From contig NZ_RFSK01000050.1 in the NCBI RefSeq assembly GCF_009923995.1, forward strand, positions 1-44,424: DNA of 44,424 bases, read 5' to 3'. This DNA comes from Janthinobacterium sp. (lineage in GTDB: Bacteria > Pseudomonadota > Gammaproteobacteria > Burkholderiales > Burkholderiaceae_D). This document shows positions 28,331 through 36,356 of the stretch, in pieces. The stretch's first letter is position 1, and each line of letters starts with the position of its first letter. Below the pieces are notes generated by a model that saw only the letters and a program-made list of their open reading frames with translations, made no database searches and was not told the DNA's origin. Made by a program: the position numbers and the translations under genes.

Positions 28331-28909
28331 TTGAGCACGGTCGGCATCTTGCTGGCAGCCGGAAGGGGGCGCAGGTTCGACCCTTCCGGCGTGCAGAACA
28401 AATTATTGCAGCCACTGGCCGAAGGTCCGCATGCGGGCTTGCCGGTGGTGGTGGCGGCAGCGAGGAACATGCTGGCCGCCTTGCCGCGCGTGCTGGCCGT
28501 GGTGCGCGCCGACGACACGCAGGTGGCGCGCGCACTCGGTACGCTGGGCTGCGAGGTGCGCGTCTGCCATGATGCCGACACGGGCATGGCCGCTTCGCTC
28601 ACCTGTGGTATCGCGCACGTGCGCGGCGCGCCGGGCTGGCTGATCGCTCTGGGCGACATGCCTGGTGTGGAACCGGCTACAATCGCCGCCTTGTCGCACG
28701 CCATTGCCGATGGCGCGCGCATCGCGGTGCCCGTCTTCCAGGGCCGGCGCGGCAATCCTGTCGCGTTCAGCGCCGTCCACTTGCCGCTGCTGCTGGCGCT
28801 GGACGGCGACCAGGGCGCGCGCAGCATCGTGCAAAGCCATGCGGTGCGCGAGGTGGCCGTCGAGGATGGCGGCATCCTGCGCGATATCGATACTCCGGAC
28901 GATTTGTAA
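28331..28909 (+). CDS. MobA/MocA-like nucleotidyltransferase, likely molybdenum cofactor cytidylyltransferase
   Basis: 192 residues. The N-terminal ILLAAGRGRRFDPSGVQNKLLQP is the nucleotide-binding signature of MobA-like NTP transferases; GWLIALGDMPGVEP has the metal-binding Asp and GRRGNPVAFSAVHLPLLLAL the conserved GxPv-type motif. Members such as MocA attach CMP to molybdopterin for xanthine-oxidase-family enzymes, which fits the adjacent iorAB. The start is forced to TTG 28331, because the signature begins five codons later and no ATG or GTG exists upstream in frame; the ribosome site is poor, so translation may be coupled to iorB, which stops 13 bp before. No XdhC homologue is nearby. 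Confidence 0.87.
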   Translation: MSTVGILLAAGRGRRFDPSGVQNKLLQPLAEGPHAGLPVVVAAARNMLAALPRVLAVVRADDTQVARALGTLGCEVRVCHDADTGMAASLTCGIAHVRGAPGWLIALGDMPGVEPATIAALSHAIADGARIAVPVFQGRRGNPVAFSAVHLPLLLALDGDQGARSIVQSHAVREVAVEDGGILRDIDTPDDL

Positions 28910-28957
28910 GGCGGGACAGTGGCGCTCCCGGGAAGACATGCCAGACACGAGGAAAAC

Positions 28958-30793
28958 ATGAAGAAAGCAGCAATTAAAAAAACCACCGCCAAGGCGCCCG
29001 CCGCCGGCATCGTCTACAGCATCGCCGCCGCGGACCTGGCTGGCCACATGTTCAAGGTCAGCCTGACCGTCAAGGCGCCGGCCGCCATCGGCCAGGTATT
29101 TGCCTTGCCGGCCTGGATCCCGGGCAGCTACATGATCCGCGAATTTTCGCGCAACATCGTCAGCATCCGTGCCGAGTCCGAAGGCAAGGCCGTGGCGTTG
29201 ACGAAGCTGGACAAGCACTCGTGGCAGGCCGCCCCCTGCAAGGGCGCCCTGACGGTGGAGTACGAGGTGTATGCCTGGGACTTGTCCGTGCGCGCCGCCC
29301 ACCTGGACCAGAACCACGGCTTCTTCAACGGCACCAGCGTATTCCTGCGCGTGCTGGGTCAGGAATCCGATGCGCATGAAGTAAACATCGTGCAGCCGAA
29401 GGATGCGGCCTGCAAGACCTGGAAAGTCGCCACGACCCTGCCGGAGCTGAAGGCCAAGCGCTATGGCTTCGGCAGCTACCAGGCCGCCAACTACGATGAG
29501 CTGATCGACCACCCGGTGGAAATGGGCGACTTCGCGCTGGCCACCTTCAAGGCGCACGGCGTACCGCACGATATCGTCGTCACGGGCAAGGTGCCGAACC
29601 TGGACCTGGACCGCCTGTGCCGCGACCTGAAAGCCATCTGCGAAACGCAGATCGCCTTCTTCGAGCCAAAGACCAAAAAAGCGCCGATGGACCGTTATGT
29701 GTTCATGACCATGGCCGTCGGCGACGGCTACGGCGGCCTGGAGCACCGCGCTTCGACGGCATTGATCTGCGCCCGCGCCGACCTGCCGACGACGGCATCG
29801 AGCAGCACGGAAATCGGCGACGGCTACCTGAAATTCCTGGGCCTGTGCAGCCATGAGTATTTCCATACCTGGAACGTCAAGCGCATCAAGCCGGCCGCTT
29901 TCGCGCCGTACAACCTGCAGGCGGAAAGCTATTCGCCGCTGCTGTGGTTGTTCGAAGGCTTCACCAGCTACTACGACGACCTGATGCTGGTGCGTGCGGG
30001 CCTGATCGACGAGGAAGCCTACTTCAAGCTGCTGGGGAAAACCGTCAACAGCGTCCTGCGCGGCAGCGGCCGCACCAGGCAGAGCGTGGCCGATTCCAGC
30101 TTCGACGCCTGGGGCAAGTACTACCGCCAGGATGAAAACGCGCCGAACGCCATCGTCAGCTACTACACCAAGGGCTCGCTGATCGCGCTGGCGTTCGACC
30201 TGACCTTGCGCAGCAAGACGAATGGCGAGCAATCGCTGGACGACGTGATGCAGGCACTGTGGCAGCGCTATGGCCGCGATTTCTACAAGGGCAAGGGCCG
30301 CGGCGTGACGCCGGCCGAAGTCGAAGCCCTGTTCGACGAGATTGCCGGCACGCGCATGAAGCCGTTCTTCGAGCGCTATATTCGCGGCACGGACGACGTG
30401 CCGCTGGCGCGCCTGCTGGCGCCCTTCGGCGTGAAATACAGCGATGTGCGCAAGGCGCAGAAGGCCAGCCTGGACGTCAACCTGGGCCGCGACGGCAACG
30501 ACGTGAAGCTGGCGCAGGTGCATCAGGGCGGTGCCGCGCACCTGGCCGGCCTGTCGGCGGGCGACGTGCTGGTGGCCGTCGATGGCTTGCGCGTGTCGGG
30601 CAATCCAGCCAATCTGGACACCTTGCTGGGCCGCTATGCGGTCGGCGCCAAGGTGGCGATTCACGCCTTCCGCCGCGACGAGCTGATGACGTTCAGCGCC
30701 GAGCTGCAAGGCGACCGCGTACCGGGTGTCAACCTGACCCTGCTGCCGGCCCCCAAGAAAGCCACGGGACCGAAGCGTCCTAGCGCCGTGTAA
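28958..30793 (+). CDS. M61 family metallopeptidase with C-terminal PDZ domain
   Basis: 611 residues, glycyl-aminopeptidase-like family M61. The zinc motif HEYFHTWN has His299, Glu300 and His303, with the third ligand expected in the downstream helix WLFEGFTSYYDDL. GDGYGGLEHRAST matches the substrate-binding GGxEH element that precedes zinc sites in M1/M61 enzymes. A PDZ domain follows (VHQGGAAHLAGLSAGDVLVAVDGLRVSG). The N-terminus MKKAAIKKTTAKAPAA is basic without a hydrophobic core, so the enzyme is probably cytosolic. ATG 28958 has CGAGGA upstream. The gene follows the Mo-hydroxylase operon by 48 bp and may be read through. Confidence 0.93.
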   Translation: MKKAAIKKTTAKAPAAGIVYSIAAADLAGHMFKVSLTVKAPAAIGQVFALPAWIPGSYMIREFSRNIVSIRAESEGKAVALTKLDKHSWQAAPCKGALTVEYEVYAWDLSVRAAHLDQNHGFFNGTSVFLRVLGQESDAHEVNIVQPKDAACKTWKVATTLPELKAKRYGFGSYQAANYDELIDHPVEMGDFALATFKAHGVPHDIVVTGKVPNLDLDRLCRDLKAICETQIAFFEPKTKKAPMDRYVFMTMAVGDGYGGLEHRASTALICARADLPTTASSSTEIGDGYLKFLGLCSHEYFHTWNVKRIKPAAFAPYNLQAESYSPLLWLFEGFTSYYDDLMLVRAGLIDEEAYFKLLGKTVNSVLRGSGRTRQSVADSSFDAWGKYYRQDENAPNAIVSYYTKGSLIALAFDLTLRSKTNGEQSLDDVMQALWQRYGRDFYKGKGRGVTPAEVEALFDEIAGTRMKPFFERYIRGTDDVPLARLLAPFGVKYSDVRKAQKASLDVNLGRDGNDVKLAQVHQGGAAHLAGLSAGDVLVAVDGLRVSGNPANLDTLLGRYAVGAKVAIHAFRRDELMTFSAELQGDRVPGVNLTLLPAPKKATGPKRPSAV

Positions 30794-30883
30794 GCCAGCG
30801 CCTCGCTGGCGCACCCCGGCAGGGGGAGCTTGTGCGATGCACAAGATTTCCTTTGCCGGCGGTTGCCAGCCTGTTTTTCACGG

Positions 30884-30889
30884 TACAAT
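30884..30889 (+). promoter_or_regulatory. -10 element of the first diguanylate cyclase gene
   Basis: TACAAT lies about 72 bp upstream of the chosen GTG start. Just after it, AATTTCTCG occurs twice (30888-30896 and 30901-30909) and GCACGA-AATTTC-TCGTGC (30895-30912) forms an inverted repeat at the likely transcript start. Confidence 0.45.
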
Positions 30890-30961
30890 TTCTCGCACGA
30901 AATTTCTCGTGCCTGTCAGCATGTGCAGCGCGATGTGCCCGCTCACCGTACCGTGTCCCTC

Positions 30962-32140
30962 GTGAAACTTGATCCCACCACTGTTATTCTGATGTCAACC
31001 TTGATGGCGGTTGCCATGTGCGTGGTGCTGTTCGCCGCGCTGCGCAGTTTTCCATCGACGGTGCAGGGCTTGCGTGAATGGGTGATCGGACTGCTGGGCC
31101 TGGTTGGCGCCAGCGTCCTGTTCGGCTTGCGTGGCATAGTTCCCGCGGGAATTCTCTTGCCATTGGCCAATTCCGTTTTCCTGTGCGGTGCGGGGATGTT
31201 GTTGATCGGCACGCAGCGCTACTACGGCGTGCGTCCCAGCTGGCGCCTGTTCCATGCGGTCTGGCTGCTGGGGCTGCTGGTCATGCTGTGCTGGCTGTAT
31301 CTGCGGCCCGACTTTGCCATGCGCGTGGCAATGTTTTCCTTCCTCATGCTGGTGTTGAACGCCACGCAATTCCTGGTGATCGTACGGCATGGCGAGCGGC
31401 ATCTGTCGACGCTGTTTTTCGGTACGCTGACCCTGGTGCAAGCGCTGTCGGTATTGCACCGCGGCGTATCGGCCCTGCAGGACGGCGGCGCCGGTTCCGA
31501 TATCCTGCACGGCGGCCCGTATCACAGCCTGTACCTGGCCGTCACGGCCTTCATGACCCTGCTGCTGCCCGTCGGTTTCATGACGGTGGCCACGCGCCGC
31601 TTGCAGACGATACTCGAGCAGCGCTCCAACCGCGACCCGCTGACGGCCGTGCTGAACCGGCGCGGCTTTGCCGAATTTCACGCCAGGGAATGCGCGCGCC
31701 TGCCCCTGGCCCTGATGAGTATCGATCTGGATTTTTTCAAGGCCATCAATGACCGGCACGGCCATGCCATGGGCGACCGCGTGCTGGTCGATGTGGCCGG
31801 CGTGATCGGTGGCGCCTTGCGCGACAGCGATGCGGTGGCGCGTTTCGGCGGCGAGGAATTTGTCGTCCTGCTGCCCGCTACGCAGCAGGCGCGCGCGGAA
31901 CTGGTGGCGCAGCGCATCCAGGAGGCGCTGCGCCGGCCCCGGCCGGATCAGGGGCTGCCAGCGTATACGATCAGCGTCGGCATCGCCTGCCAGGCGACGG
32001 ACGAAGAGACGCTCGATAGCCTGCTGTTGCGCTCAGACCGGGCGCTGTACCGGGCGAAGCAACAGGGGCGCAACCGCATCGAAGTGGCGCAGGTGGAAAT
32101 TTTCCAGTTCAGACGCGACCCTCATATTTGCCAGAACTGA
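30962..32140 (+). CDS. Membrane diguanylate cyclase, 7TM sensor plus GGDEF (tandem copy 1)
   Basis: 392 residues. About seven hydrophobic helices (from ILMSTLMAVAMCVVLFAAL to YLAVTAFMTLLLPVGFMTVA) form an N-terminal sensor not assigned to a named MASE class here. A short linker (RRLQTILEQRSNRDPLTAVLNRRGF) leads to the GGDEF domain, active site GGEEF at residues 296-300, preceded at the right spacing by the inhibitory I-site RDSD. It should make c-di-GMP from GTP with product inhibition. The GTG at 30962 is chosen because the paralogue begins at the same position (KLDPTTVIL versus TLDPRTIML); the frame extends upstream to 30830. The second cyclase begins 60 bp downstream. Confidence 0.9.
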   Translation: MKLDPTTVILMSTLMAVAMCVVLFAALRSFPSTVQGLREWVIGLLGLVGASVLFGLRGIVPAGILLPLANSVFLCGAGMLLIGTQRYYGVRPSWRLFHAVWLLGLLVMLCWLYLRPDFAMRVAMFSFLMLVLNATQFLVIVRHGERHLSTLFFGTLTLVQALSVLHRGVSALQDGGAGSDILHGGPYHSLYLAVTAFMTLLLPVGFMTVATRRLQTILEQRSNRDPLTAVLNRRGFAEFHARECARLPLALMSIDLDFFKAINDRHGHAMGDRVLVDVAGVIGGALRDSDAVARFGGEEFVVLLPATQQARAELVAQRIQEALRRPRPDQGLPAYTISVGIACQATDEETLDSLLLRSDRALYRAKQQGRNRIEVAQVEIFQFRRDPHICQN

Positions 32141-32180
32141 ACTAAATTTTCCATAACTGAACTAAAATTGCCGTAATGAC
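32131..32180. repeat. Tandem 20-bp imperfect repeat between the two cyclase genes
   Basis: CCAGAACTGAACTAAATTTT (32131-32150) and CCATAACTGAACTAAAATTG (32151-32170) match at 17 of 20 positions, with a partial third unit CCGTAATGAC. The first unit includes the stop codon of copy 1; TAAAAT in the second could be the -10 of copy 2. Confidence 0.65.
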
Positions 32181-32200
32181 TTTTTAGGCCTCACCTGACT

Positions 32201-33406
32201 GTGGAAACTCTCGATCCCCGCACCATCATGTTGATGACGACCCTGATGTGCGGGGCCATGAGCATCGTCATGTTTTCCGTGTACCGCAGTTTCCGGCGCG
32301 AGGTGCATGGCCTGGGACATTGGGCGGCAGGCTTGCTGCTGCTGGTGTGTGCCTCGTTCCTGTTTGGCGCGCGTGGCACCTGGCCTGACGCCGTGGCGCT
32401 GCTGGGCGCAAATGTGACCCTGATGCTGGGCATCGGCCTGTCGATGCTGGGCACGGAAAAATTCTACGAGCGCTCGCCCAGCCTGCGCTTCTATGCGCTG
32501 GCCTGCGGGCTTGGCACTGTCGGCATCGCCTGGTGGCTGCTGGTGACGCCCGATTTTTCACGGCGCGTCACGGTCTTTTCCGTCGTGGTTTTCTTTTTCT
32601 ATGCGCGCCAGGCGCAACTCGTGTTCCGCCATGGCGAACGCCATTTCTCAAGCCTCTTCTTTGGCAGCTTGATGCTGGTGCAGGCGGCGGTCGTGCTGGT
32701 GCGCGGAGGTGCGGCGCTGCTGCACGGGGGCGCCAGCGTGGATTTGACGGTGACGGGCACGTTGGCCAGCGTCTACCTGGCGGCGGCCAATTTCATGGCG
32801 CTGCTGCTGACGGTGGGCTTCATGACGGTGGCGACACGGCGCCTGCAGACCATACTCGAACGCCGCTCGACGCACGATCCGCTGACGCAGGTATTGAACC
32901 GGCGCGGTTTCGGCGATGTGTACGAGCGCGAGAAAGCCAATCTGCCGCGCCACCGCCAGCCATTGACCCTGCTCAGCATCGACCTCGATTTCTTCAAGTC
33001 GATCAATGACCGCTACGGCCACGCCACGGGCGACAAGGTGCTGGCGCACGTGGCCACCATCATCGGCGGCGCGCTGCGGGAATCGGATTGCGTGGCCCGC
33101 TTTGGCGGCGAAGAGTTTGTCGTGCTGATGCCCGACATGGCGCCGCACAGCGCATTGGGCGTCGCCGAACGCATTCGCGCCCTGCTGCGAGAACCGAATG
33201 CGTACGGGCTACCGGCTTGCACGGTAAGTATCGGCGTGGCCTGCCAGGCATCGATGCAGGAAGAGCTGGATCAACTGCTGTCGCGCGCCGATGCGGCCCT
33301 GTACCAGGCCAAGGAAAATGGCCGCGACCGCATCGAAATCGACGCTACCGGGGCCGCTACTGTGGTCCGGACAGTGTCCGCAGCTGGAAGCGATATTGAT
33401 CGTTGA
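32201..33406 (+). CDS. Membrane diguanylate cyclase, 7TM sensor plus GGDEF (tandem copy 2)
   Basis: 401 residues, a clear paralogue of the preceding gene along its full length, including the membrane part (FRHGERHFSSLFFGSLMLVQA versus VRHGERHLSTLFFGTLTLVQA) and the joint GFMTVATRRLQTILE, identical in both. The active site GGEEF lies at residues 302-306 and the I-site RESD is present, so an active, product-inhibited c-di-GMP synthase is expected. GTG 32201 is the only start that fits the paralogue; the ribosome site is weak. The last 50 bp overlap the 3' end of the lipoprotein gene on the other strand. Confidence 0.9.
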   Translation: METLDPRTIMLMTTLMCGAMSIVMFSVYRSFRREVHGLGHWAAGLLLLVCASFLFGARGTWPDAVALLGANVTLMLGIGLSMLGTEKFYERSPSLRFYALACGLGTVGIAWWLLVTPDFSRRVTVFSVVVFFFYARQAQLVFRHGERHFSSLFFGSLMLVQAAVVLVRGGAALLHGGASVDLTVTGTLASVYLAAANFMALLLTVGFMTVATRRLQTILERRSTHDPLTQVLNRRGFGDVYEREKANLPRHRQPLTLLSIDLDFFKSINDRYGHATGDKVLAHVATIIGGALRESDCVARFGGEEFVVLMPDMAPHSALGVAERIRALLREPNAYGLPACTVSIGVACQASMQEELDQLLSRADAALYQAKENGRDRIEIDATGAATVVRTVSAAGSDIDR

Positions 33407-33827
33407 ATAAAAACGTCTCGGAGAAATCGAGGGTTTTGTCGCGGCTGCGCATCAGTTGCGCCGCAGGCGGGAAGGCGCCGGGCACGCGCCGCACGGCAGC
33501 GAGCGCCACGCTGGATGCGTCGCTGTCGCGTGAACGGTGCACGCGCACGCTTTTCAGGGTGCCATCGCGGCCGACGCTCAGGTCGAGCACGACGATGGCC
33601 GGCAGCATGGATGGCAGGCGCCCGCTGAAGGTGAACTGGGTATTGGCATCCATGATCTGCTGCGCCACCTGCAGCTTGTAGGCATCGATGGTGGCAGCCG
33701 GTGCGATGGCCTTGGGCGCCGGTGGCACGGCAGGGGCACCGGCGGATGCCCGCGCGTGCGGTTCCGGCGCCTGCTGGCAGGCTGCCAGCAGGGTGGTGGC
33801 GGCAAGGACGGTCAATAGCTGTTTCAT
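33357..33827 (-). CDS. Small lipoprotein with TonB C-terminal-like domain
   Basis: 156 residues. The signal MKQLLTVLAATTLLAACQQ carries lipobox LAAC. After a Pro/Ala-rich linker (APAVPPAPKAIAPAAT) a domain reads PAIVVLDLSVGRDGTLKSVRVHRSRDSDASSVALAAVRRVPGAFPP, the pattern of the TonB C-terminal fold (V.L.V..dG.l..v.v..Ss....d.aal.avr....fPp). A lipid anchor replaces the usual TonB transmembrane helix and no ExbB/ExbD genes are near, so energy transduction is unlikely. The gene starts 20 bp after the trpC stop on the same strand and could share its transcript. Confidence 0.75.
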   Translation of the reverse strand: MKQLLTVLAATTLLAACQQAPEPHARASAGAPAVPPAPKAIAPAATIDAYKLQVAQQIMDANTQFTFSGRLPSMLPAIVVLDLSVGRDGTLKSVRVHRSRDSDASSVALAAVRRVPGAFPPAAQLMRSRDKTLDFSETFLFNDQYRFQLRTLSGPQ

Positions 33828-33847
33828 GACCGTCAGGCTACCACTGT

Positions 33848-34648
33848 TCAGGCGAACAGGCGTTCCAGCTCCACGCCGGGGTCTGGCGCGCGCATGAACG
33901 CTTCGCCCACCAGGAAGGCGTGTACGTCGGCTGCGCGCATGCGTTGCACGTCGGCCGTGCTGTGGATGCCCGATTCAGTGATGATCAAACGGTCTTGCGG
34001 AATGCGCGGCAGGAGGTCGATGGTGTTCTCCAGCGACGTCTCGAAGGTGCGCAGATTGCGGTTGTTGATGCCGATCAGTGCGCTCTTGAGCTTCAGGGCC
34101 GCCGTCAGCTCTTCCCCATCATGGCTTTCGATCAGCACGCCCATGCCCAGTTCGTGGGCACACGCTTCCATCTCCGCCATCAGGCCATGGTCGAGCGCCG
34201 CGACGATCAGGAGGATGCAGTCGGCGCCCATGGCGCGCGCTTCATAGACCTGGTACATGTCGACCATGAAGTCCTTGCGCAGCACGGGAATGGCGCAGGC
34301 GGCGCGCGCCTGCTGCAGGTAAGCCACGGAACCCTGGAAGAACTGTTCGTCGGTCAGCACGGAAAGGCAGGCCGCGCCGTGCGCCGCATAGCTGGCGGCG
34401 ATGTCGGCCGGGCGGAAATCGGCGCGGATCACGCCTTTCGACGGTGAGGCTTTTTTTACCTCGGCGATGATGCCGGGTTTGCCGGCGGCGATGTGCTGGC
34501 GCAGGCTCGCCTCGAAGCCGCGCAGATTGGCACGCAGGGCGCCGTCGCTTTCCACGTCGCCGCGCAGGCTGGCCAGGCTGCGATGGGCTTTCGCCTTCGC
34601 CACTTCGTCGGCTTTTACGGCCAGGATTTTATCGAGTATGTCGGACAT
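33848..34648 (-). CDS. trpC: Indole-3-glycerol phosphate synthase
   Basis: 266 residues, a TIM-barrel enzyme turning CdRP into indole-3-glycerol phosphate in tryptophan synthesis. Family signatures: the N-terminal helix [36 protein letters not shown] (catalytic Glu and Lys), [34 protein letters not shown] and ITESGIHS. It is a single-domain protein, not fused to TrpF as in E. coli. It is the last trp gene of the block trpE-G-D-C, 34 bp after trpD. Confidence 0.96.
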   Translation of the reverse strand: MSDILDKILAVKADEVAKAKAHRSLASLRGDVESDGALRANLRGFEASLRQHIAAGKPGIIAEVKKASPSKGVIRADFRPADIAASYAAHGAACLSVLTDEQFFQGSVAYLQQARAACAIPVLRKDFMVDMYQVYEARAMGADCILLIVAALDHGLMAEMEACAHELGMGVLIESHDGEELTAALKLKSALIGINNRNLRTFETSLENTIDLLPRIPQDRLIITESGIHSTADVQRMRAADVHAFLVGEAFMRAPDPGVELERLFA

Positions 34649-34682
34649 GATGGTGGCTATTCTATAAGGGAGGGCGGAGGGC

Positions 34683-35726
34683 TTAGGCTTGCACCGGGGT
34701 GCCCAGTTGCTGCGTCACCTGCACGAATTGATCGAGTTTCGCCAGCGCGGCGCCCGAACTGACGGCGGTGCGCGCACGCGCCAGGCCATCCTCGATCGAG
34801 CTGGCCACGCCGGCCGCGTACAGCGCCGTGCCCGCGTTCAGGGCGACGATGTCGGAAGCGGCGCCGGGTTCGCCGCGCAGCGCTTCCATCATCTTGGCTT
34901 TCGATTCCACGGAATCGGCCACTTTCAGGTTGCGGCTGGCGATCATCTGCAAGCCGAAATCTTCCGGGTGGATTTCATACTCGCGGATCTCGCCGTTGAC
35001 CAGTTCACCGACCATGGTCGCGGCACCGAGCGAGACTTCATCCATATTGTCGCGGCCATACACGACGATGGCGTGCTGCGCGCCCAGGCGCTGCAGCACG
35101 CGCACCTGGATGCCGACCAGGTCGGCGTGGAACACGCCCATCAAAATGTTCGGTGCGCCGGCAGGATTTGTCAGCGGCCCCAGGATATTGAAGATCGTGC
35201 GCACGCCCAGTTCGCGGCGCACGGGCGCCGCATGCTTCATGGCCGCGTGGTGGTTGGGCGCATACATGAAGCCGATGCCCGTCTGCGCGATCGACTGGGC
35301 GATCTGCTCGGGCTGCAGGTTGATGTTGACGCCCAGCGAGTCCAGCACGTCGGCGCTGCCGGACGAGGACGACACGCTGCGCCCGCCATGCTTTGCCACG
35401 CGCGCGCCGGCTGCCGCCGCCACGAACATGGAGGCGGTGGAAATATTGAACGTGTGCGCGCCGTCGCCGCCCGTGCCGACGATGTCGAGCAGGTTGGTGG
35501 TGTCGGCCATGGGCACCTTGGTGGAAAACTCGCGCATCACCTGCGCGGCGGCGGCGATTTCGCCGATGGTTTCCTTTTTGACGCGCAAGCCCATGGTCAG
35601 GGCCGCGATCATGGTGGGCGACATTTCGCCGGACATGATCTGGCGGAACAGGTACAGCATTTCGTCGTGAAAGATTTCGCGGTGTTCGATACAGCGCAGC
35701 AGGGCTTCTTGTGGGGTGATCGGCAT
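34683..35726 (-). CDS. trpD: Anthranilate phosphoribosyltransferase
   Basis: 347 residues. It joins anthranilate and PRPP to give phosphoribosyl-anthranilate. Signatures: [32 protein letters not shown] for PRPP binding, [18 protein letters not shown], and [17 protein letters not shown]. The start is ATG 35726 ([17 protein letters not shown]) with GAAGGAAG upstream; the frame runs on to 36122 antisense-like through trpG and is rejected there. A free-standing protein, unlike the TrpGD fusion of E. coli. A 65-bp gap with a palindromic hairpin separates it from trpG. Confidence 0.96.
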   Translation of the reverse strand: MPITPQEALLRCIEHREIFHDEMLYLFRQIMSGEMSPTMIAALTMGLRVKKETIGEIAAAAQVMREFSTKVPMADTTNLLDIVGTGGDGAHTFNISTASMFVAAAAGARVAKHGGRSVSSSSGSADVLDSLGVNINLQPEQIAQSIAQTGIGFMYAPNHHAAMKHAAPVRRELGVRTIFNILGPLTNPAGAPNILMGVFHADLVGIQVRVLQRLGAQHAIVVYGRDNMDEVSLGAATMVGELVNGEIREYEIHPEDFGLQMIASRNLKVADSVESKAKMMEALRGEPGAASDIVALNAGTALYAAGVASSIEDGLARARTAVSSGAALAKLDQFVQVTQQLGTPVQA

Positions 35727-35767
35727 GATGCTTCCTTCTTCAATGATGGCGCAGGAGGACACTGACG

Positions 35768-35783
35768 GCACGCCGTGGCGTGC
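35768..35783. repeat. Intercistronic palindrome between trpG and trpD
   Basis: GCACGCC-GT-GGCGTGC is a 7-bp inverted repeat without a T run, in the only sizeable gap of the trpE-G-D-C block. It might stabilise the upstream mRNA part. Confidence 0.45.
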
Positions 35784-35791
35784 GCGGGGAA

Positions 35792-36355
35792 TCAGCGCTC
35801 GAGAAAATTCTTCAGCAGGGCGTGGCCGTGCTCCGAGAGGATCGATTCGGGGTGGAATTGCACGCCCTCGATATCGTATTCCCGGTGGCGCACGCCCATG
35901 ATTTCGCCGTCGTCCGTCCACGCCGTCACTTCCAGGCAGGAAGGCAGCGAGGCGCGTTCGATCGCCAAAGAGTGGTAGCGGATCACTGTGAAGGGGCTGG
36001 GGAGGTCCTTGAAGACACCCACGCCCGTATGCGCGATGAGGGAAGTCTTGCCATGCATGACCTGCTTGGCGCGGATGACTTTGCCGCCAAACGCTTCGCC
36101 GATGGCCTGGTGACCCAGGCATACGCCCAGGATCGGCTTCTTGCCGGCGAAGTGCTTCAGCACTGCCACCGAGATGCCCGCCTGCGCTGGCGCTTTCGGG
36201 CCGGGCGAGATGCAGATGCGGTCCGGGTTCAGCGCCTCGATCTGTTCGATCGTGATTTCATCATTGCGGTAGACGCGCACGTCTTCGCCCAACTCGCCGA
36301 AATACTGCACGATGTTGTAGGTGAAGGAGTCATAGTTGTCGATCATCAGCAGCAT
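35792..36355 (-). CDS. trpG: Anthranilate synthase, glutamine amidotransferase component
   Basis: 187 residues, class I glutamine amidotransferase supplying ammonia to TrpE. The N-terminus [22 protein letters not shown] is typical of TrpG/PabA; the nucleophile Cys is in [15 protein letters not shown], and the His-Glu pair in VQFHPES. The oxyanion strand reads [13 protein letters not shown], where many homologues have SPGPCTP. ATG 36355 starts 1 bp after the trpE stop, with its GGGAG ribosome site inside trpE, so translation is coupled. It may also serve folate synthesis as PabA; no pabA is in the window. Confidence 0.96.
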   Translation of the reverse strand: MLLMIDNYDSFTYNIVQYFGELGEDVRVYRNDEITIEQIEALNPDRICISPGPKAPAQAGISVAVLKHFAGKKPILGVCLGHQAIGEAFGGKVIRAKQVMHGKTSLIAHTGVGVFKDLPSPFTVIRYHSLAIERASLPSCLEVTAWTDDGEIMGVRHREYDIEGVQFHPESILSEHGHALLKNFLER

Positions 36356-36356
36356 C

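Noticed and set aside
28403..30844. An 813-codon minus-strand open frame
   Set aside because: It runs antisense across two well-supported genes (nucleotidyltransferase and M61 peptidase) and has no recognisable domain.
30794..30845. Hairpins after the M61 gene (GCCAGCG-CCT-CGCTGGC and CTTGTGC-GAT-GCACAAG) as terminators
   Set aside because: Neither is followed by a proper T run, so they were not called, although they may contribute to a 3' end.
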